Positions 1 to 8,939 are shown, numbered from the stretch's first letter. The stretch: 64,000 nt of DNA from Paraburkholderia sp. HP33-1 (GCF_021390595.1 NZ_JAJEJR010000002.1:372001-436000), one strand, 5' to 3'. A program made the numbers and translations. Notes: generated by a model from the sequence alone, not told the origin.

Positions 1-336
1 CCCGGCGAGCGCCATGCCGATCCCGGCCGACGTGCCATAGACGACGCTCGGGTCCTTGATGGTCGGCGCGGTGCCGATCAGGAACGCGATCAGCGAAGTG
101 ATGATGATGGCGCTCGCCTCGTACGACACGGCCTCGGTCAACCAGACGACCACCGCGAAGGCGAGAATCGCTAGCATCCGGTGGCCGGCGGGCGGCAGCG
201 TCGCGGGCAGCGGCAACAGCAGAACGACGATCATGGCGACGACGCTCGCGATCAGGCCGATCGGCACGCCCCCTTTAGCCGGGGCGGAGCCAGTCGGACC
301 GGCGCCGGGTTGAGCTTCGGATTTCGATGCGCTCAT
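1..336 (-). CDS. DASS/SLC13-family anion:Na+ symporter, N-terminal part (cut by window edge)
   Basis: The reverse strand reads from an ATG at 336 to the window edge without a stop, giving 112 residues. A Ser/Ala/Pro/Gly-rich leader is followed by a hydrophobic helix (about 25-45), then the segment around PPAGHRMLAILAFAVVVWL with TEAVSYEASAIIITSL. That arrangement is typical of the first membrane spans of the divalent anion:sodium symporter family, which carries dicarboxylates, tricarboxylates or sulfate across the inner membrane. A GAGGAG ribosome site lies about 8 bases before the ATG. Its place next to a LysR regulator and a CitMHS carrier suggests an organic acid substrate, but this is inference. 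The C-terminal part is outside the window. Confidence 0.75.
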   Translation of the reverse strand, partial: MSASKSEAQPGAGPTGSAPAKGGVPIGLIASVVAMIVVLLLPLPATLPPAGHRMLAILAFAVVVWLTEAVSYEASAIIITSLIAFLIGTAPTIKDPSVVYGTSAGIGMALAG

Positions 337-451
337 GCTGTTCGCTCCTCGGTGGGGGAGGCCCGCCGCGATGGTCGATGCTTAACGCATCGAGCCAACT
401 CCCGCAGCGAGCTTCACGGTATCGCAAGGGGATGTCGCAAGCGCTGTTGTA

Positions 452-1375
452 TCACGCCGACGGTGTCCGTGCGAAGGCAGCATCCGCGCCGAGCCGCTCG
501 ATCAGCATTGCGACGAAGGTCTCGGTGACCGGCGGCAGAGTCCTGCCGCGCTTTCTGATCAGCGCGATGCGCCGCGTGAACGCGGGTTCGTCGATCGGCC
601 GCGCAACCAGCTCGGGCTCCGCGCGCACCTCGCGCGCCGACGCCGGCAGGATCGTGATGCCGAGCCCGGCGCGCGCCATCGCGACCGCGCTCATCATGTA
701 GGTCGGCTCGCAGGCGATGCGCGGCACGCATTGCGCGTCGGCGAACGCGCTGTCGACGACCGCGCGCACGCTCGTGCCCTGCGCGGTCAGAACGAGCGGC
801 TCGTTCGCGAGATCGGCGAGCGTGACGTGCCGGCGCCGCCGCGCGAGCGCGTGCTGCCTGGGCAACACCGCGACGAGCCGGTCGATGCCCGCATGCAGCA
901 CCTCGAGCCCGCTGTCGTTAAGCTCGCCGCCCGTCAGCCCGAGATCGGCTTCCTCGTTGCGCACCAGCGTGTTGACCATGCTCGCGACGCCGTCGCGCAC
1001 CTCGAAGCCGACGCGCGGCACGGCCTTTCTCAGCGCCTGCACGAGTTCGGGCAGCAGGCTCGCCGCGAAGGTCGGCAGACACGCGATGCGCACCGTGCCG
1101 CTCGCACCTTCGCCGAGCGCACGCGCGTCGAGCAGCACGCGCTCCATGTCGTGCAGCGATTTCTGCAGCACGGGCAGCAGCTCGCGGCCGGTCGGCGTCA
1201 GTGCGACGTTGCGGCTGTTGCGATCGAACAGGCGCAAGCCGACGGTTTCCTCGAGCCGGCGAATCTGCACCGTCAATGCCGGCTGCGACAGATGCAGCCG
1301 CGCGGCCGCGCGCGTGAAGCTACCCGTTTGCGCGACCGCGATAAACGCGCGGATGTCCCGCAGATTCAGATCCAT
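452..1375 (-). CDS. LysR-family transcriptional regulator
   Basis: 307 residues, the normal LysR length. The N-terminal winged helix is clear: DIRAFIAVAQTGSFTRAAARLHLSQPALTV, followed by RRLEETVGLRLFDR, then the linker and a periplasmic-binding-like effector domain to the end. I chose ATG 1375 (MDLNLRDIR), which matches where family proteins begin, rather than an in-frame start 7 codons upstream. It is divergent from the CitMHS transporter gene at 1474 with under 100 bases between, the standard arrangement for a regulator of that transporter and the AtuA-like pair. The effector is probably an organic acid (inference). Confidence 0.9.
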   Translation of the reverse strand: MDLNLRDIRAFIAVAQTGSFTRAAARLHLSQPALTVQIRRLEETVGLRLFDRNSRNVALTPTGRELLPVLQKSLHDMERVLLDARALGEGASGTVRIACLPTFAASLLPELVQALRKAVPRVGFEVRDGVASMVNTLVRNEEADLGLTGGELNDSGLEVLHAGIDRLVAVLPRQHALARRRRHVTLADLANEPLVLTAQGTSVRAVVDSAFADAQCVPRIACEPTYMMSAVAMARAGLGITILPASAREVRAEPELVARPIDEPAFTRRIALIRKRGRTLPPVTETFVAMLIERLGADAAFARTPSA

Positions 1376-1384
1376 GATGATTTG

Positions 1385-1399
1385 TGATTGCTGCAATCA
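1385..1399. promoter_or_regulatory. Candidate LysR operator (palindrome between divergent genes)
   Basis: A perfect inverted repeat TGATTGC-T-GCAATCA lies directly upstream of the LysR start and 75 bases before the CitMHS start. LysR proteins usually bind such imperfect palindromes in the shared intergenic region. The assignment to this regulator is inference. Confidence 0.45.
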
Positions 1400-1473
1400 A
1401 TTCATTTCAATTGTTTTATTACTGTCCCGAACTTACGCTCGATCACACTAAAAAACAACCTGGAGACAAGCTC

Positions 1474-2778
1474 ATGCTGCCATTGCTGGGGCTGGCCACC
1501 ATCGTCGTGCTGCTTGGCGCGATCCTGTCGAAACGCATGTCGCCGCTCGTCGCGCTGATCATCGTGCCGCTCGCGGCAGCGCTGCTCGGCGGCTTCGGAT
1601 TGCAGACGAGCAAGTTCGTCGTCGATGGTCTCAAGAGCCTCGCGCCCGTCGTCTGCATGTTCGTATTCGCGATCCTGTACTTCGGCACGATCACCGACGC
1701 CGGCACACTGGACCCGATCATCGAGCGCATCCTGCGCGCGGTCGGCACGCGGCCCACGCGCATCGTGATGGGCACCACGCTGCTCGCGCTGCTGATCCAC
1801 CTCGACGGCTCCGGGGCCGTCTGCTTCCTCGTCACGATTCCCGCGATGCTGCCGCTCTACGATCGCCTGAAGATGGACCGGCGCGTGCTCGCCGCGGCGG
1901 TCTCGATGGCGGCCGGCATCAACTTCCTGCCGTGGACGGGGCCGATGATTCGCGCGTCGGCGTCGCTGCATCTACCGATCTCGGCGTTGTTCAATCCGCT
2001 GATTCCGGTGCAGGCGATCGGCCTCGTGTTCGTGTTCTCGATGGCGTACTGGCTCGGGCGGCGCGAGGAGAAGCGCCTCGGCCTCACCGCCGCGAGCGGC
2101 GCCGTACCGATGCCCCGACGCGAGCTGACGCCGGAAGAACAGGCACTGCGCCGCCCGCGAAACTTCTGGTTCAACATCGTGTTGACGCTGATCGTGCTAG
2201 GCACGATGGTCGTGATGGGCGAGAAGATTCCGCCGGCAATCATGTTCATGGTGGGCCTGTGCATCGCGTTGATGGTCAACTATCCGAACGTCGACATGCA
2301 GCGCAAACGGATCGACGCGCATGCGCGCGCCGCGCTGATGATGGCCGGCATCCTGCTCGCGGCCGGTGTGTTCACCGGCGTGATGCAGGGCAGCGGCATG
2401 CTGAAGGCGATGGCGCAGGCGGCGGTCGGCTTCGTGCCGCCGGCGATGGCGAGCCATATTCCGATCGTGCTCGGCCTGCTGTCGATGCCGCTCAGCATGC
2501 TGTTCGATCCCGACTCGTTTTACTTCGGTGTACTACCCGTGATCGCGGAAGTGGCGGGCCAGCTCGGCGTGCCCGCGGTGCACGTCGGCCAGGCCGCGTT
2601 GCTTGGACAGATGACGACCGGTTTCCCGGTCAGCCCGCTCACGCCCGCGACGTTTCTCGTGGTCGGCCTGTGCGGCATCGAACTGGCCGATCATCAAAGA
2701 TTCACGTTTCCCCTGCTGTTCGGCGCGTCGGTCGTGATGACGATCGCGTGCGTCGTGCTCGGGATCTTTCCACTCTGA
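1474..2778 (+). CDS. CitMHS-family citrate-metal:proton symporter
   Basis: 434 residues and strongly hydrophobic, with about 11-12 predicted membrane spans. The segments FAILYFGTITDAGTLDPIIE, IHLDGSGAVCFLVTIPAMLPLY and GINFLPWTGPMIRASASL match the CitMHS family, which imports citrate bound to Mg2+ or Ca2+ with protons. A charged cytoplasmic loop (GRREEKRLG, then TPEEQALRRPRNFW) splits the protein in the middle. ATG 1474 is preceded by TGGAGA at good spacing; the 30 in-frame codons before it read as untranslated leader. It is followed closely by the AtuA-like gene at 2804, so the three genes 1474-4469 probably form an operon under the divergent LysR. Confidence 0.85.
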   Translation: MLPLLGLATIVVLLGAILSKRMSPLVALIIVPLAAALLGGFGLQTSKFVVDGLKSLAPVVCMFVFAILYFGTITDAGTLDPIIERILRAVGTRPTRIVMGTTLLALLIHLDGSGAVCFLVTIPAMLPLYDRLKMDRRVLAAAVSMAAGINFLPWTGPMIRASASLHLPISALFNPLIPVQAIGLVFVFSMAYWLGRREEKRLGLTAASGAVPMPRRELTPEEQALRRPRNFWFNIVLTLIVLGTMVVMGEKIPPAIMFMVGLCIALMVNYPNVDMQRKRIDAHARAALMMAGILLAAGVFTGVMQGSGMLKAMAQAAVGFVPPAMASHIPIVLGLLSMPLSMLFDPDSFYFGVLPVIAEVAGQLGVPAVHVGQAALLGQMTTGFPVSPLTPATFLVVGLCGIELADHQRFTFPLLFGASVVMTIACVVLGIFPL

Positions 2779-2803
2779 GCTTCACCGAACGAACGGAAAC
2801 AGC

Positions 2804-4162
2804 ATGACAGCCACTGAACCTCGACGCGTCGTGCGCATCGGAGCGGGCGCGGGCTATTCGGGCGACCGCATCGAACCGGCGCTCGAACTCGCCGAGCACG
2901 GCCAGCTCGACTATCTCGTGTTCGAATGTCTCGCCGAACGCACCATCGCGATCGCGCAGCAGGCGCGCAGCAAGAACCCGGAGCTCGGCTACGACCCGCT
3001 GCTCGAAGCGCGCATGCGCGCGGTGCTGCCCGCGGCGGCGCGCAACGGCGTGCGCATCGTGTCGAACATGGGCGCGGCCAATCCGCTCGCGGCGGCGCGC
3101 AGAACCGCGCAGATCGCGCGTGAGCTGGGTCTCGGCTGCCTGAAGATTGCCGCCGTCACCGGCGACGACGTGCTCGACGTCGTGCGCGCGGGCGACTTCC
3201 GCTTCGTCGAATCGGGCGAGGCGGTGGCCGCGTGCAAGGACCGGCTCATTTCTGCGAATGCGTACCTCGGCGCGAGCGGCATCGTCGAGGCGCTCGCGGC
3301 CGGCGCGCAGATCGTGCTGACCGGGCGCGTCGCCGATCCGTCGCTGTTCGTCGCGCCGCTGATCCACGAATTTGGCTGGCGCATGGACGATTGGCCGATG
3401 CTCGGCCAGGCTACCGTAATCGGCCATTTGCTCGAATGCGCGGGGCAGATCACGGGCGGCTATTTCGCGGACCCCGGCTTCAAGGACGTGCCGAATCTCG
3501 CGCGCCTCGGGTTTCCGATCGCTGAAGTCGAGCGGGACGGTTCGGTGGTGATCACGAAGCTCGCGCAAAGTGGCGGGCTCGTGACCGAGGCGACCTGCAA
3601 GGAGCAGTTGCTCTACGAGATCCACGATCCGCGTTGTTATCTGCAGCCCGACGTGGTCGCCGATTTCTCGCAGGTGCGCATCGCGCAGGAAGCGCCGGAC
3701 CGCGTGCGCGTGAGCGGCGGTAGCGGCACGGAGCGCACCGCGACGCTGAAGGTGTCGGTGGCGTATTTCGACGGCTATATCGGCGAGGGACAGATTTCGT
3801 ACGGTGGTCCGGGCGCGCTCGCACGAGCGCGGCTCGCGCTCGACATCGTGCGGGAACGGCTCGCGCTGACCGGCGTACAGACGCGCGAGTTGCGCTTCGA
3901 TCTGATCGGTGTGAACGCGCTGTATGGCGACACGGTGGCGGCCGGCCATGGCGAGCCGTACGAAGTGCGCGCGCGCGTGGCGGGGCGCACGGCATCGCTC
4001 GCGCAAGCGCTACGCATCGGCAACGAGGTCGAGACGCTGTATACGAACGGACCGGCGGGCGGTGGCGGCGTGACGAAGTCGACGCGCGAGGTGGTCGCGG
4101 TGCAATCGGTGCTGCTGCCGCGCGCGCACGCGACACCCGCTTTCTCGCTCGTGGAGGCTTGA
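2804..4162 (+). CDS. AtuA-like (DUF1446) acyclic terpene utilization family protein
   Basis: 452 residues. The opening RIGAGAGYSGDRIEPALELAEHG, then LDYLVFECLAERTIA and VRIVSNMGAANP, followed by ITGGYFADPG and the glycine-rich SYGGPGA, are hallmarks of the DUF1446/AtuA family. AtuA is known from the Pseudomonas citronellol/geraniol pathway, but its reaction is not well defined and many homologues occur outside terpene clusters. The terpene role is therefore not assured here, since no atu carboxylase or acyl-CoA genes are present. It starts 25 bases after the CitMHS stop and ends one base before the next gene, so co-translation is likely. Confidence 0.85.
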   Translation: MTATEPRRVVRIGAGAGYSGDRIEPALELAEHGQLDYLVFECLAERTIAIAQQARSKNPELGYDPLLEARMRAVLPAAARNGVRIVSNMGAANPLAAARRTAQIARELGLGCLKIAAVTGDDVLDVVRAGDFRFVESGEAVAACKDRLISANAYLGASGIVEALAAGAQIVLTGRVADPSLFVAPLIHEFGWRMDDWPMLGQATVIGHLLECAGQITGGYFADPGFKDVPNLARLGFPIAEVERDGSVVITKLAQSGGLVTEATCKEQLLYEIHDPRCYLQPDVVADFSQVRIAQEAPDRVRVSGGSGTERTATLKVSVAYFDGYIGEGQISYGGPGALARARLALDIVRERLALTGVQTRELRFDLIGVNALYGDTVAAGHGEPYEVRARVAGRTASLAQALRIGNEVETLYTNGPAGGGGVTKSTREVVAVQSVLLPRAHATPAFSLVEA

Positions 4163-4163
4163 G

Positions 4164-4469
4164 ATGAAACTACGTGAACTGGCCCATTCGCGCACCGGCG
4201 ACAAGGGCAATACGCTCAATATCTCGGTGATCTGCTACGACGCGCGGCATTACGAGCGGCTGCGCGATGTGCTGACGCCCGAGCGCGTCAAGGCGCATCT
4301 GTGCGACGTGGTGCGCGGCCAGGTGGTGCGCCATGAGTTGCCGGGCCTAGCCGCGTTCAACTTCGTGCTCGGCGATGCGCTCGGCGGCGGTGTCACGCGT
4401 TCGCTCGCGCTCGATGCGCATGGCAAATCGCTGAGCTCGGCGTTGATGGATCTCGACGTGGGGGAATGA
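4164..4469 (+). CDS. Small AtuA-related C-terminal-domain protein
   Basis: 101 residues beginning MKLRELAHSRTGDKGNTLNIS, a motif typical of the stand-alone domain that accompanies or is fused to AtuA/DUF1446 proteins. The conserved RTGDKG and FVLGDALGGGVTRSLALD stretches are present. Its start is one base after the stop of the large AtuA-like protein, which implies a fixed stoichiometric partnership; in some relatives the two parts are fused. No catalytic function can be assigned from sequence. It is the last gene of the unit that begins with the CitMHS transporter. Confidence 0.85.
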   Translation: MKLRELAHSRTGDKGNTLNISVICYDARHYERLRDVLTPERVKAHLCDVVRGQVVRHELPGLAAFNFVLGDALGGGVTRSLALDAHGKSLSSALMDLDVGE

Positions 4470-4526
4470 GCGGGTGCTGCTGGCGGCGTTTCGCGTTGGA
4501 TGGCTGCCGATCAGCCCCGCATGCCG

Positions 4527-5237
4527 TCACACCCCGGCCTTCGTCAGCTCATGCGCGCGGCGCAGTCGCTCGCGGCTGTTGCTCAGATGCATGCGCATCG
4601 CGGCGCGCGCGTCGTCGGCGTCCTGACGCTCGATCGCGCGATAGATCAGCATGTGCTCGCCGAGCACGCTGCGCAAAACCTCGATCTGGTCGAGCTCCGC
4701 GATCTCGGCCGAACCGAGCCGCGTGCGCGGGCTGACCGAGCGGCCGAGCTGGCTCAGCACGTCGAAGAAATAGCGGTTGCCGCTCGCGCGTGCGATCTGC
4801 AGATGGAACTCGATGTCGTGCGCGAGCGTGTCGGTGCTGCCGCGCTCCAGTTCCGACTCGAAGCGATCGAGCGCGATGCGAATCTGCTTGAGGTTCTGCT
4901 CGGTGCGCCGCGACGCCGCGAGAGCGGCCGCGGCCGCTTCGACGTCGATCCGGAACTCGATGATCGCCATCACGTCGAGCATGCTCGTGAGGTCGGCGGC
5001 GGGCAGTTGCATCGGCTTCTCGCCGGCGGGTGCGAGCACGAACGTGCCGATGCCGTGGCGCGTCTCGACGATGTTGGCCGCCTGCAGACGCGAAATCGCC
5101 TCGCGAACCACGGATCGGCTCACGGACAACTGCTTCATCATCGCGACTTCGGTGGGGATGCGGTCGCCTGGCCTCAGCGCGCCGCGGCGAATTTCATCGG
5201 AAAGGGTGGCCACCACCTTTTCAGTTAGGCTGCTCAT
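4527..5237 (-). CDS. FadR-subfamily GntR regulator, probable glucarate regulator
   Basis: 236 residues. The N-terminal GntR winged helix reads KVVATLSDEIRRGALRPGDRIPTEVAMMKQLSVSRSVVREAISRLQAANIVETRHGIGTFV (shown here in order: helix 1, recognition helix, wing). An all-helical FCD effector domain follows, with the conserved RIDVEAAAAALAA segment and metal-binding-type Asp/His positions. I chose ATG 5237 (MSSLTEKV); the 59 upstream codons are Arg-rich and carry no family features. It faces away from gudP/gudD, so it is the likely repressor of glucarate use. Candidate operators with a common core lie at 5411-5422, 5554-5564, 8623-8633 and 8684-8694. Confidence 0.88.
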   Translation of the reverse strand: MSSLTEKVVATLSDEIRRGALRPGDRIPTEVAMMKQLSVSRSVVREAISRLQAANIVETRHGIGTFVLAPAGEKPMQLPAADLTSMLDVMAIIEFRIDVEAAAAALAASRRTEQNLKQIRIALDRFESELERGSTDTLAHDIEFHLQIARASGNRYFFDVLSQLGRSVSPRTRLGSAEIAELDQIEVLRSVLGEHMLIYRAIERQDADDARAAMRMHLSNSRERLRRAHELTKAGV

Positions 5238-5401
5238 TTTTGTGGCTGGTTGACTGGTCCTGCAAAGTATCGCACAGGACTTTACTCGATTCTGCCGCGT
5301 TCGGCGGCATCGGCGCGGGCTATTTTTGCGTGTGGCCGCGCGTCGGGCCGGAAGTGAACCGCGGGGTCGGGCAAGTGTGCCAGCCGCAACTCGCCACGTC
5401 G

Positions 5402-5429
5402 GAATTAAAGACATCAGACGTCTTAATTC
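5402..5429. promoter_or_regulatory. Candidate GntR operator 1 in a longer inverted repeat
   Basis: The core ACATCAGACGTC (5411-5422) sits inside arms GAATTAA and TTAATTC, giving a 28-base near-palindrome between the divergent GntR regulator and gudP. The CATCAGACGTC core recurs upstream of the GH3 gene. Confidence 0.5.
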
Positions 5430-5551
5430 GAATGGAGTCTCGGTCGTGCAAGAAGGCGGGAAAGCGCCGAATCGGCCTTTATTTCAAGGTACTTGGTTCG
5501 GATTGACAGGGTAAACACCTAACTGGATTTAACAAAAATAACGCGGTAGAC

Positions 5552-5566
5552 TGTCGTCAGACAACA
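5552..5566. promoter_or_regulatory. Candidate GntR operator 2, upstream of gudP
   Basis: TCGTCAGACAA at 5554-5564 fits the FadR-type GntR consensus TnGTnnnACnA at every fixed position and is 50 bases before the gudP start. Binding here would block the promoter or the early transcript of gudP-gudD (inference). Confidence 0.55.
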
Positions 5567-5613
5567 TAACATACCCACAGCCGGGTTTTTGCACCCAACA
5601 GGGGAGACACATC

Positions 5614-6945
5614 TTGACATCAGTTCTGAGCACCGCGCTCGATCCGCTGGAATCGGCGGTCTCGAAGGTGAAGCGCAACGTGCTGCCGCTTTTCCTGATC
5701 ATGTTCATCGCGAACTATATCGACCGCGTGAACATCGGCTTCGTCAATGCGCACATGAAGACCGATCTCGGCATCGGGGCGGCCGCTTACGGGCTCGGCA
5801 GCGGTCTGTTCTTCGTCGGCTACGCGCTGTTCGAAGTGCCGTCGAACGTGCTGATGCAGAAGTTCGGCGCGCGCGCGTGGCTCACGCGCATCATGGGCAC
5901 GTGGGGGCTGGTGGCGGGCGCGATGGCGTTCGTATGGAACGACACGTCGTTCTACGTGCTGCGTTTTCTGCTCGGTGTCGCCGAGGCGGGCTTCTTTCCC
6001 GGCGTCGTCTTTTACTTCACGCAGTGGCTGCCGCAAAAAGAACGCGGCAAGGCGATGGCGATCTTTCTGTCCGGCTCGGCGCTCGCGTCGGTGCTATCCG
6101 GTCCGATCACCGGCTCGCTGCTGTCGATTCGCGGTCTCGGTCTGCAAGGCTGGCAGTGGATGTTCCTGATCGAAGGCGGGTTCTCGATCGTGCTGTGCGC
6201 CGTGAGCTGGCTGTTGCTGAAGTCGCACATCCGCGACGCGCACTGGCTCACCGGCGAAGAACAGCGGGTGCTCGAACAATCGATCGCGGCCGAGCAGGCC
6301 GAGCGCGAAGCGCAGGGCGGCGCGCATCTGCCGACGATGAAGCTGCTGAAGGACCCGCAGATCGCGCTGTTCTGCTTCCTGTACTTCGCGATCCAGCTGA
6401 CGATCTACGCGGCCACCTTCTGGCTGCCGACCATCATCCGCAAGATGGGCGGCCTGACCGACTTCGAGGTCGGCATGTTCAACGCGATTCCGTGGTTGAT
6501 CGCGATGGTCGCGATGTACGGCTTCGCGGTCGTGTCGGCGAAATGGCGTCATCAGCAGGGCTGGATGGCGGTCGCGCTCGTCATTGCGGCGATTGGCCTG
6601 TTCGCGTCGACGTCGGGCAACCCGGTGTTCTCGTTCGTCGCGATCTGCTTCTCGGCGATCGGCTTCAAGGCCGCGTCGTCGCTGTTCTGGCCGATTCCGC
6701 AGGGCTACCTCGATGCGCGCGTCGCCGCCGGCGTGCTCGCGCTGATCAACTCGCTCGGCAACCTCGGCGGCTTCTTCGCGCCGGCCACCTTCGGCTATCT
6801 GCAGCAGCACACGGGCTCGATCACGGGCGGGCTGTACGGTCTCGGCGTGGCATCGCTGCTCGCGGCGGCGGCGGGCTTCCTGACGCGCAAGAAGCCCGGC
6901 AATCGCGATCCTTTGCCCGACTCGTTGCAGGGCAACGCGCATTGA
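5614..6945 (+). CDS. gudP: MFS D-glucarate/galactarate:proton symporter
   Basis: 443 residues, 12 predicted membrane spans with a central cytoplasmic loop. NYIDRVNIGFVNAHM, then GLGSGLFFVGYALFEVPSNVLMQ, and the later RFLLGVAEAGFFPGV with YFTQWLPQKERGKAM are the standard signature of the anion:cation symporter branch of the MFS that includes hexuronate, tartrate and glucarate carriers. The start is TTG 5614, with GGGGAG at 5601-5606 placed correctly and no in-frame ATG nearby. It lies 54 bases upstream of gudD and is divergent from a GntR regulator, so glucarate or galactarate uptake is the natural reading; substrate specificity itself cannot be seen in the sequence. Confidence 0.85.
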   Translation: MTSVLSTALDPLESAVSKVKRNVLPLFLIMFIANYIDRVNIGFVNAHMKTDLGIGAAAYGLGSGLFFVGYALFEVPSNVLMQKFGARAWLTRIMGTWGLVAGAMAFVWNDTSFYVLRFLLGVAEAGFFPGVVFYFTQWLPQKERGKAMAIFLSGSALASVLSGPITGSLLSIRGLGLQGWQWMFLIEGGFSIVLCAVSWLLLKSHIRDAHWLTGEEQRVLEQSIAAEQAEREAQGGAHLPTMKLLKDPQIALFCFLYFAIQLTIYAATFWLPTIIRKMGGLTDFEVGMFNAIPWLIAMVAMYGFAVVSAKWRHQQGWMAVALVIAAIGLFASTSGNPVFSFVAICFSAIGFKAASSLFWPIPQGYLDARVAAGVLALINSLGNLGGFFAPATFGYLQQHTGSITGGLYGLGVASLLAAAAGFLTRKKPGNRDPLPDSLQGNAH

Positions 6946-6999
6946 CTACACTGACGGCTCGCATGTGGCCGTCAATTTTCACACACAGGTGCTTTTCCC

Positions 7000-8349
7000 A
7001 TGTCCACGAAACCTACCGAATCGAACGCCACGCCGATCGTCACCGAACTGCGCGTCGTGCCCGTCGCTGGCCGCGACAGCATGCTGATGAATCTGAGCGG
7101 CGCGCATGGTCCGTTCTTCACGCGTAACGTCGTGATCCTGCGCGACAGCGCGGGCCATACCGGCGTCGGCGAAGTGCCGGGCGGCGAGAACATCCGCAAG
7201 ACGATCGACGACGCGCGGCCGTTCGTGGTTGGTCAGTCGATCGGCAATCTGCAGGCGATCCTGAACAAGGTGCGCACGCAGTTCGCCGATCGCGACGCGG
7301 GCGGCCGCGGCCTGCAAACCTTCGATCTGCGCACGACGATTCACGCGGTGACCGCGCTCGAAGCCGCGCTGCTCGACCTGCTCGGCCAGCATCTCGGCGT
7401 GCCGGTCGCTGCCCTGCTCGGCGAAGGCCAGCAGCGCGACGAAGTGGAAATGCTCGGCTACCTGTTCTATATCGGCGATCGTAACAAGACCGATCTGCCG
7501 TACGCGAACAACGCCGGCGCGCGTGATGACTGGGAGCGCGTGCGCACCGAAGAGGCGATGACTCCCGAAACGGTCGTGCGTCTCGCCGAAGCCGCGAAGG
7601 CGCGCTACGGCTTCAACGACTTCAAGTTGAAGGGCGGCGTGCTGCAAGGCGACGCCGAGATCGAAGCGGTCACGGCTCTCGCCGAGCGCTTCCCCGAAGC
7701 GCGCGTGACGCTCGACCCGAACGGCGCGTGGTCGCTCGCGGAAGCGGTGCGCCTGTGCCGTGACAAGCACGACGTGCTCGCGTACGCGGAAGATCCGTGC
7801 GGCGCGGAGAACGGCTACTCGGGCCGCGAAGTGATGGCCGAGTTCCGCCGCGCGACCGGCCTGCCGACGGCGACCAACATGATCGCGACCGACTGGCGTC
7901 AGATGGGTCACGCAATCCAGCTGCAATCGGTCGACATTCCGCTCGCCGATCCGCATTTCTGGACCATGCAGGGGTCGGTGCGCGTCGCGCAGATGTGTAA
8001 CGACTGGGGTCTCACGTGGGGTTCGCATTCGAACAACCACTTCGACATTTCGCTCGCGATGTTCACGCACGTCGCGGCCGCGGCGCCGGGCAAGATCACC
8101 GCGATCGACACGCACTGGATCTGGCAGGACGGTCAGTTCCTGACGCAAGATCCGCTGCAGATCGTCGGCGGCAAGGTCAAGGTTCCGCAGAAGCCGGGGC
8201 TCGGCGTCGAACTCGATATGGACGCGCTCGAGAAAGCGCACGCGCTGTATCAGCAGCACGGCCTCGGCGCGCGCGATGACGGCGTGGCGATGCAGTATCT
8301 GATTCCGAACTGGAAGTTCGATAATAAACGTCCGTGTCTCGTGCGTTAA
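7000..8349 (+). CDS. gudD: Glucarate dehydratase
   Basis: 449 residues, nearly collinear with the E. coli enzyme (446). It removes water from D-glucarate (and L-idarate) to give 5-keto-4-deoxyglucarate in the cytoplasm. Enolase-superfamily features are intact: the KLK pair at K209/K211 as base, metal ligands in [15 protein letters not shown] and the TNMIATDW strand, and the His-Asp dyad at H343 (SHSNNHFD) and D370 (TAIDTHW), which correspond to E. coli H339 and D366. It follows gudP and ends at a strong terminator (8371-8414). No kdgD-type dehydratase or semialdehyde dehydrogenase is adjacent. Two internal segments of this gene recur at 12456-12597 and 15744-15882. Confidence 0.97.
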   Translation: MSTKPTESNATPIVTELRVVPVAGRDSMLMNLSGAHGPFFTRNVVILRDSAGHTGVGEVPGGENIRKTIDDARPFVVGQSIGNLQAILNKVRTQFADRDAGGRGLQTFDLRTTIHAVTALEAALLDLLGQHLGVPVAALLGEGQQRDEVEMLGYLFYIGDRNKTDLPYANNAGARDDWERVRTEEAMTPETVVRLAEAAKARYGFNDFKLKGGVLQGDAEIEAVTALAERFPEARVTLDPNGAWSLAEAVRLCRDKHDVLAYAEDPCGAENGYSGREVMAEFRRATGLPTATNMIATDWRQMGHAIQLQSVDIPLADPHFWTMQGSVRVAQMCNDWGLTWGSHSNNHFDISLAMFTHVAAAAPGKITAIDTHWIWQDGQFLTQDPLQIVGGKVKVPQKPGLGVELDMDALEKAHALYQQHGLGARDDGVAMQYLIPNWKFDNKRPCLVR

Positions 8350-8370
8350 TCGCGATTTGACTTGAATCGA

Positions 8371-8414
8371 AAGCCTGGCGGGCTGCACAAAAATGCGGTC
8401 CGCCAGGCTTTTTT
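8371..8414 (+). terminator. Rho-independent terminator of gudP-gudD
   Basis: An 11-bp stem, AAGCCTGGCGG (8371-8381) with CCGCCAGGCTT (8400-8410), is followed by a run of T to 8414. Confidence 0.9.
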
Positions 8415-8939
8415 GTTTTGCATTGGCAATTCGGGCCATTCTCCAAATAACGCCGAACCGGATTAACCATTACAAAAAAAGCATGAATGAATCGCGCTAT
8501 CGATGCGCGAATAAGCGAGTCATGCCGCGACGCAATGCTCTCCCGCCGCTTGCGCATATTCAATACCTCTTGAGCGCCCGCCACGACCGGGCTCAAAGTC
8601 GGATTTGTCAATTGATAAACACTCATCAGACGTCGGCGCATTCGTATAAGTAATTGTTTTTATTGGTGTAGTGTAAACACCAGTCGTCTGATGACGAAAT
8701 AAAACTTACGATGTCTTCACTGGCAAGCAGACGTCTCCATGCCGATGGCTCAACGTCGATCTCGACTTCGGGTGACCATCGGGGGGGCGCAAAGTTTCCA
8801 GTCAGGCCTACATGTCTCTTGGGTTTAAGGCAGGGGAAACAGCATACGGAATGCTGGCAATAGATTGAATGGCAGTCCTTCACATTAGAACGACCGGTGC
8901 GCGTCGCGCATGTGTGCATATAACAATTGAGGAACGACA
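8415..8939. other. Long leader/intergenic region before the GH3 gene
   Basis: No convincing gene. A short open frame at 8711-8863 has no ribosome site and no familiar composition. The region holds two copies of the GntR-like operator core (8623-8633 and 8684-8694), separated by an AT-rich stretch that could contain a promoter. A 16-base match to gudD (CGGTGCGCGTCGCGCA, here at 8895-8910) occurs shortly before the GH3 start. Confidence 0.4.
8623..8695. promoter_or_regulatory. Pair of GntR-like operators upstream of the GH3 gene
   Basis: TCATCAGACGT (8623-8633) and, on the other strand, TCATCAGACGA (8684-8694) share the core found twice upstream of gudP. They are 61 bases apart (about six helical turns) around an AT-rich segment. 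Spacing and repetition fit looping or cooperative repression by the GntR protein at 4527-5237, but that link is inferred. Confidence 0.5.

Noticed and set aside
2702..4006. 434-codon open frame on the minus strand under the AtuA-like gene
   Set aside because: Compositional shadow; the + strand has clear family motifs.
8711..8863. Short open frame upstream of the GH3 gene
   Set aside because: No ribosome site, no family features, and it lies in the probable leader and operator region.
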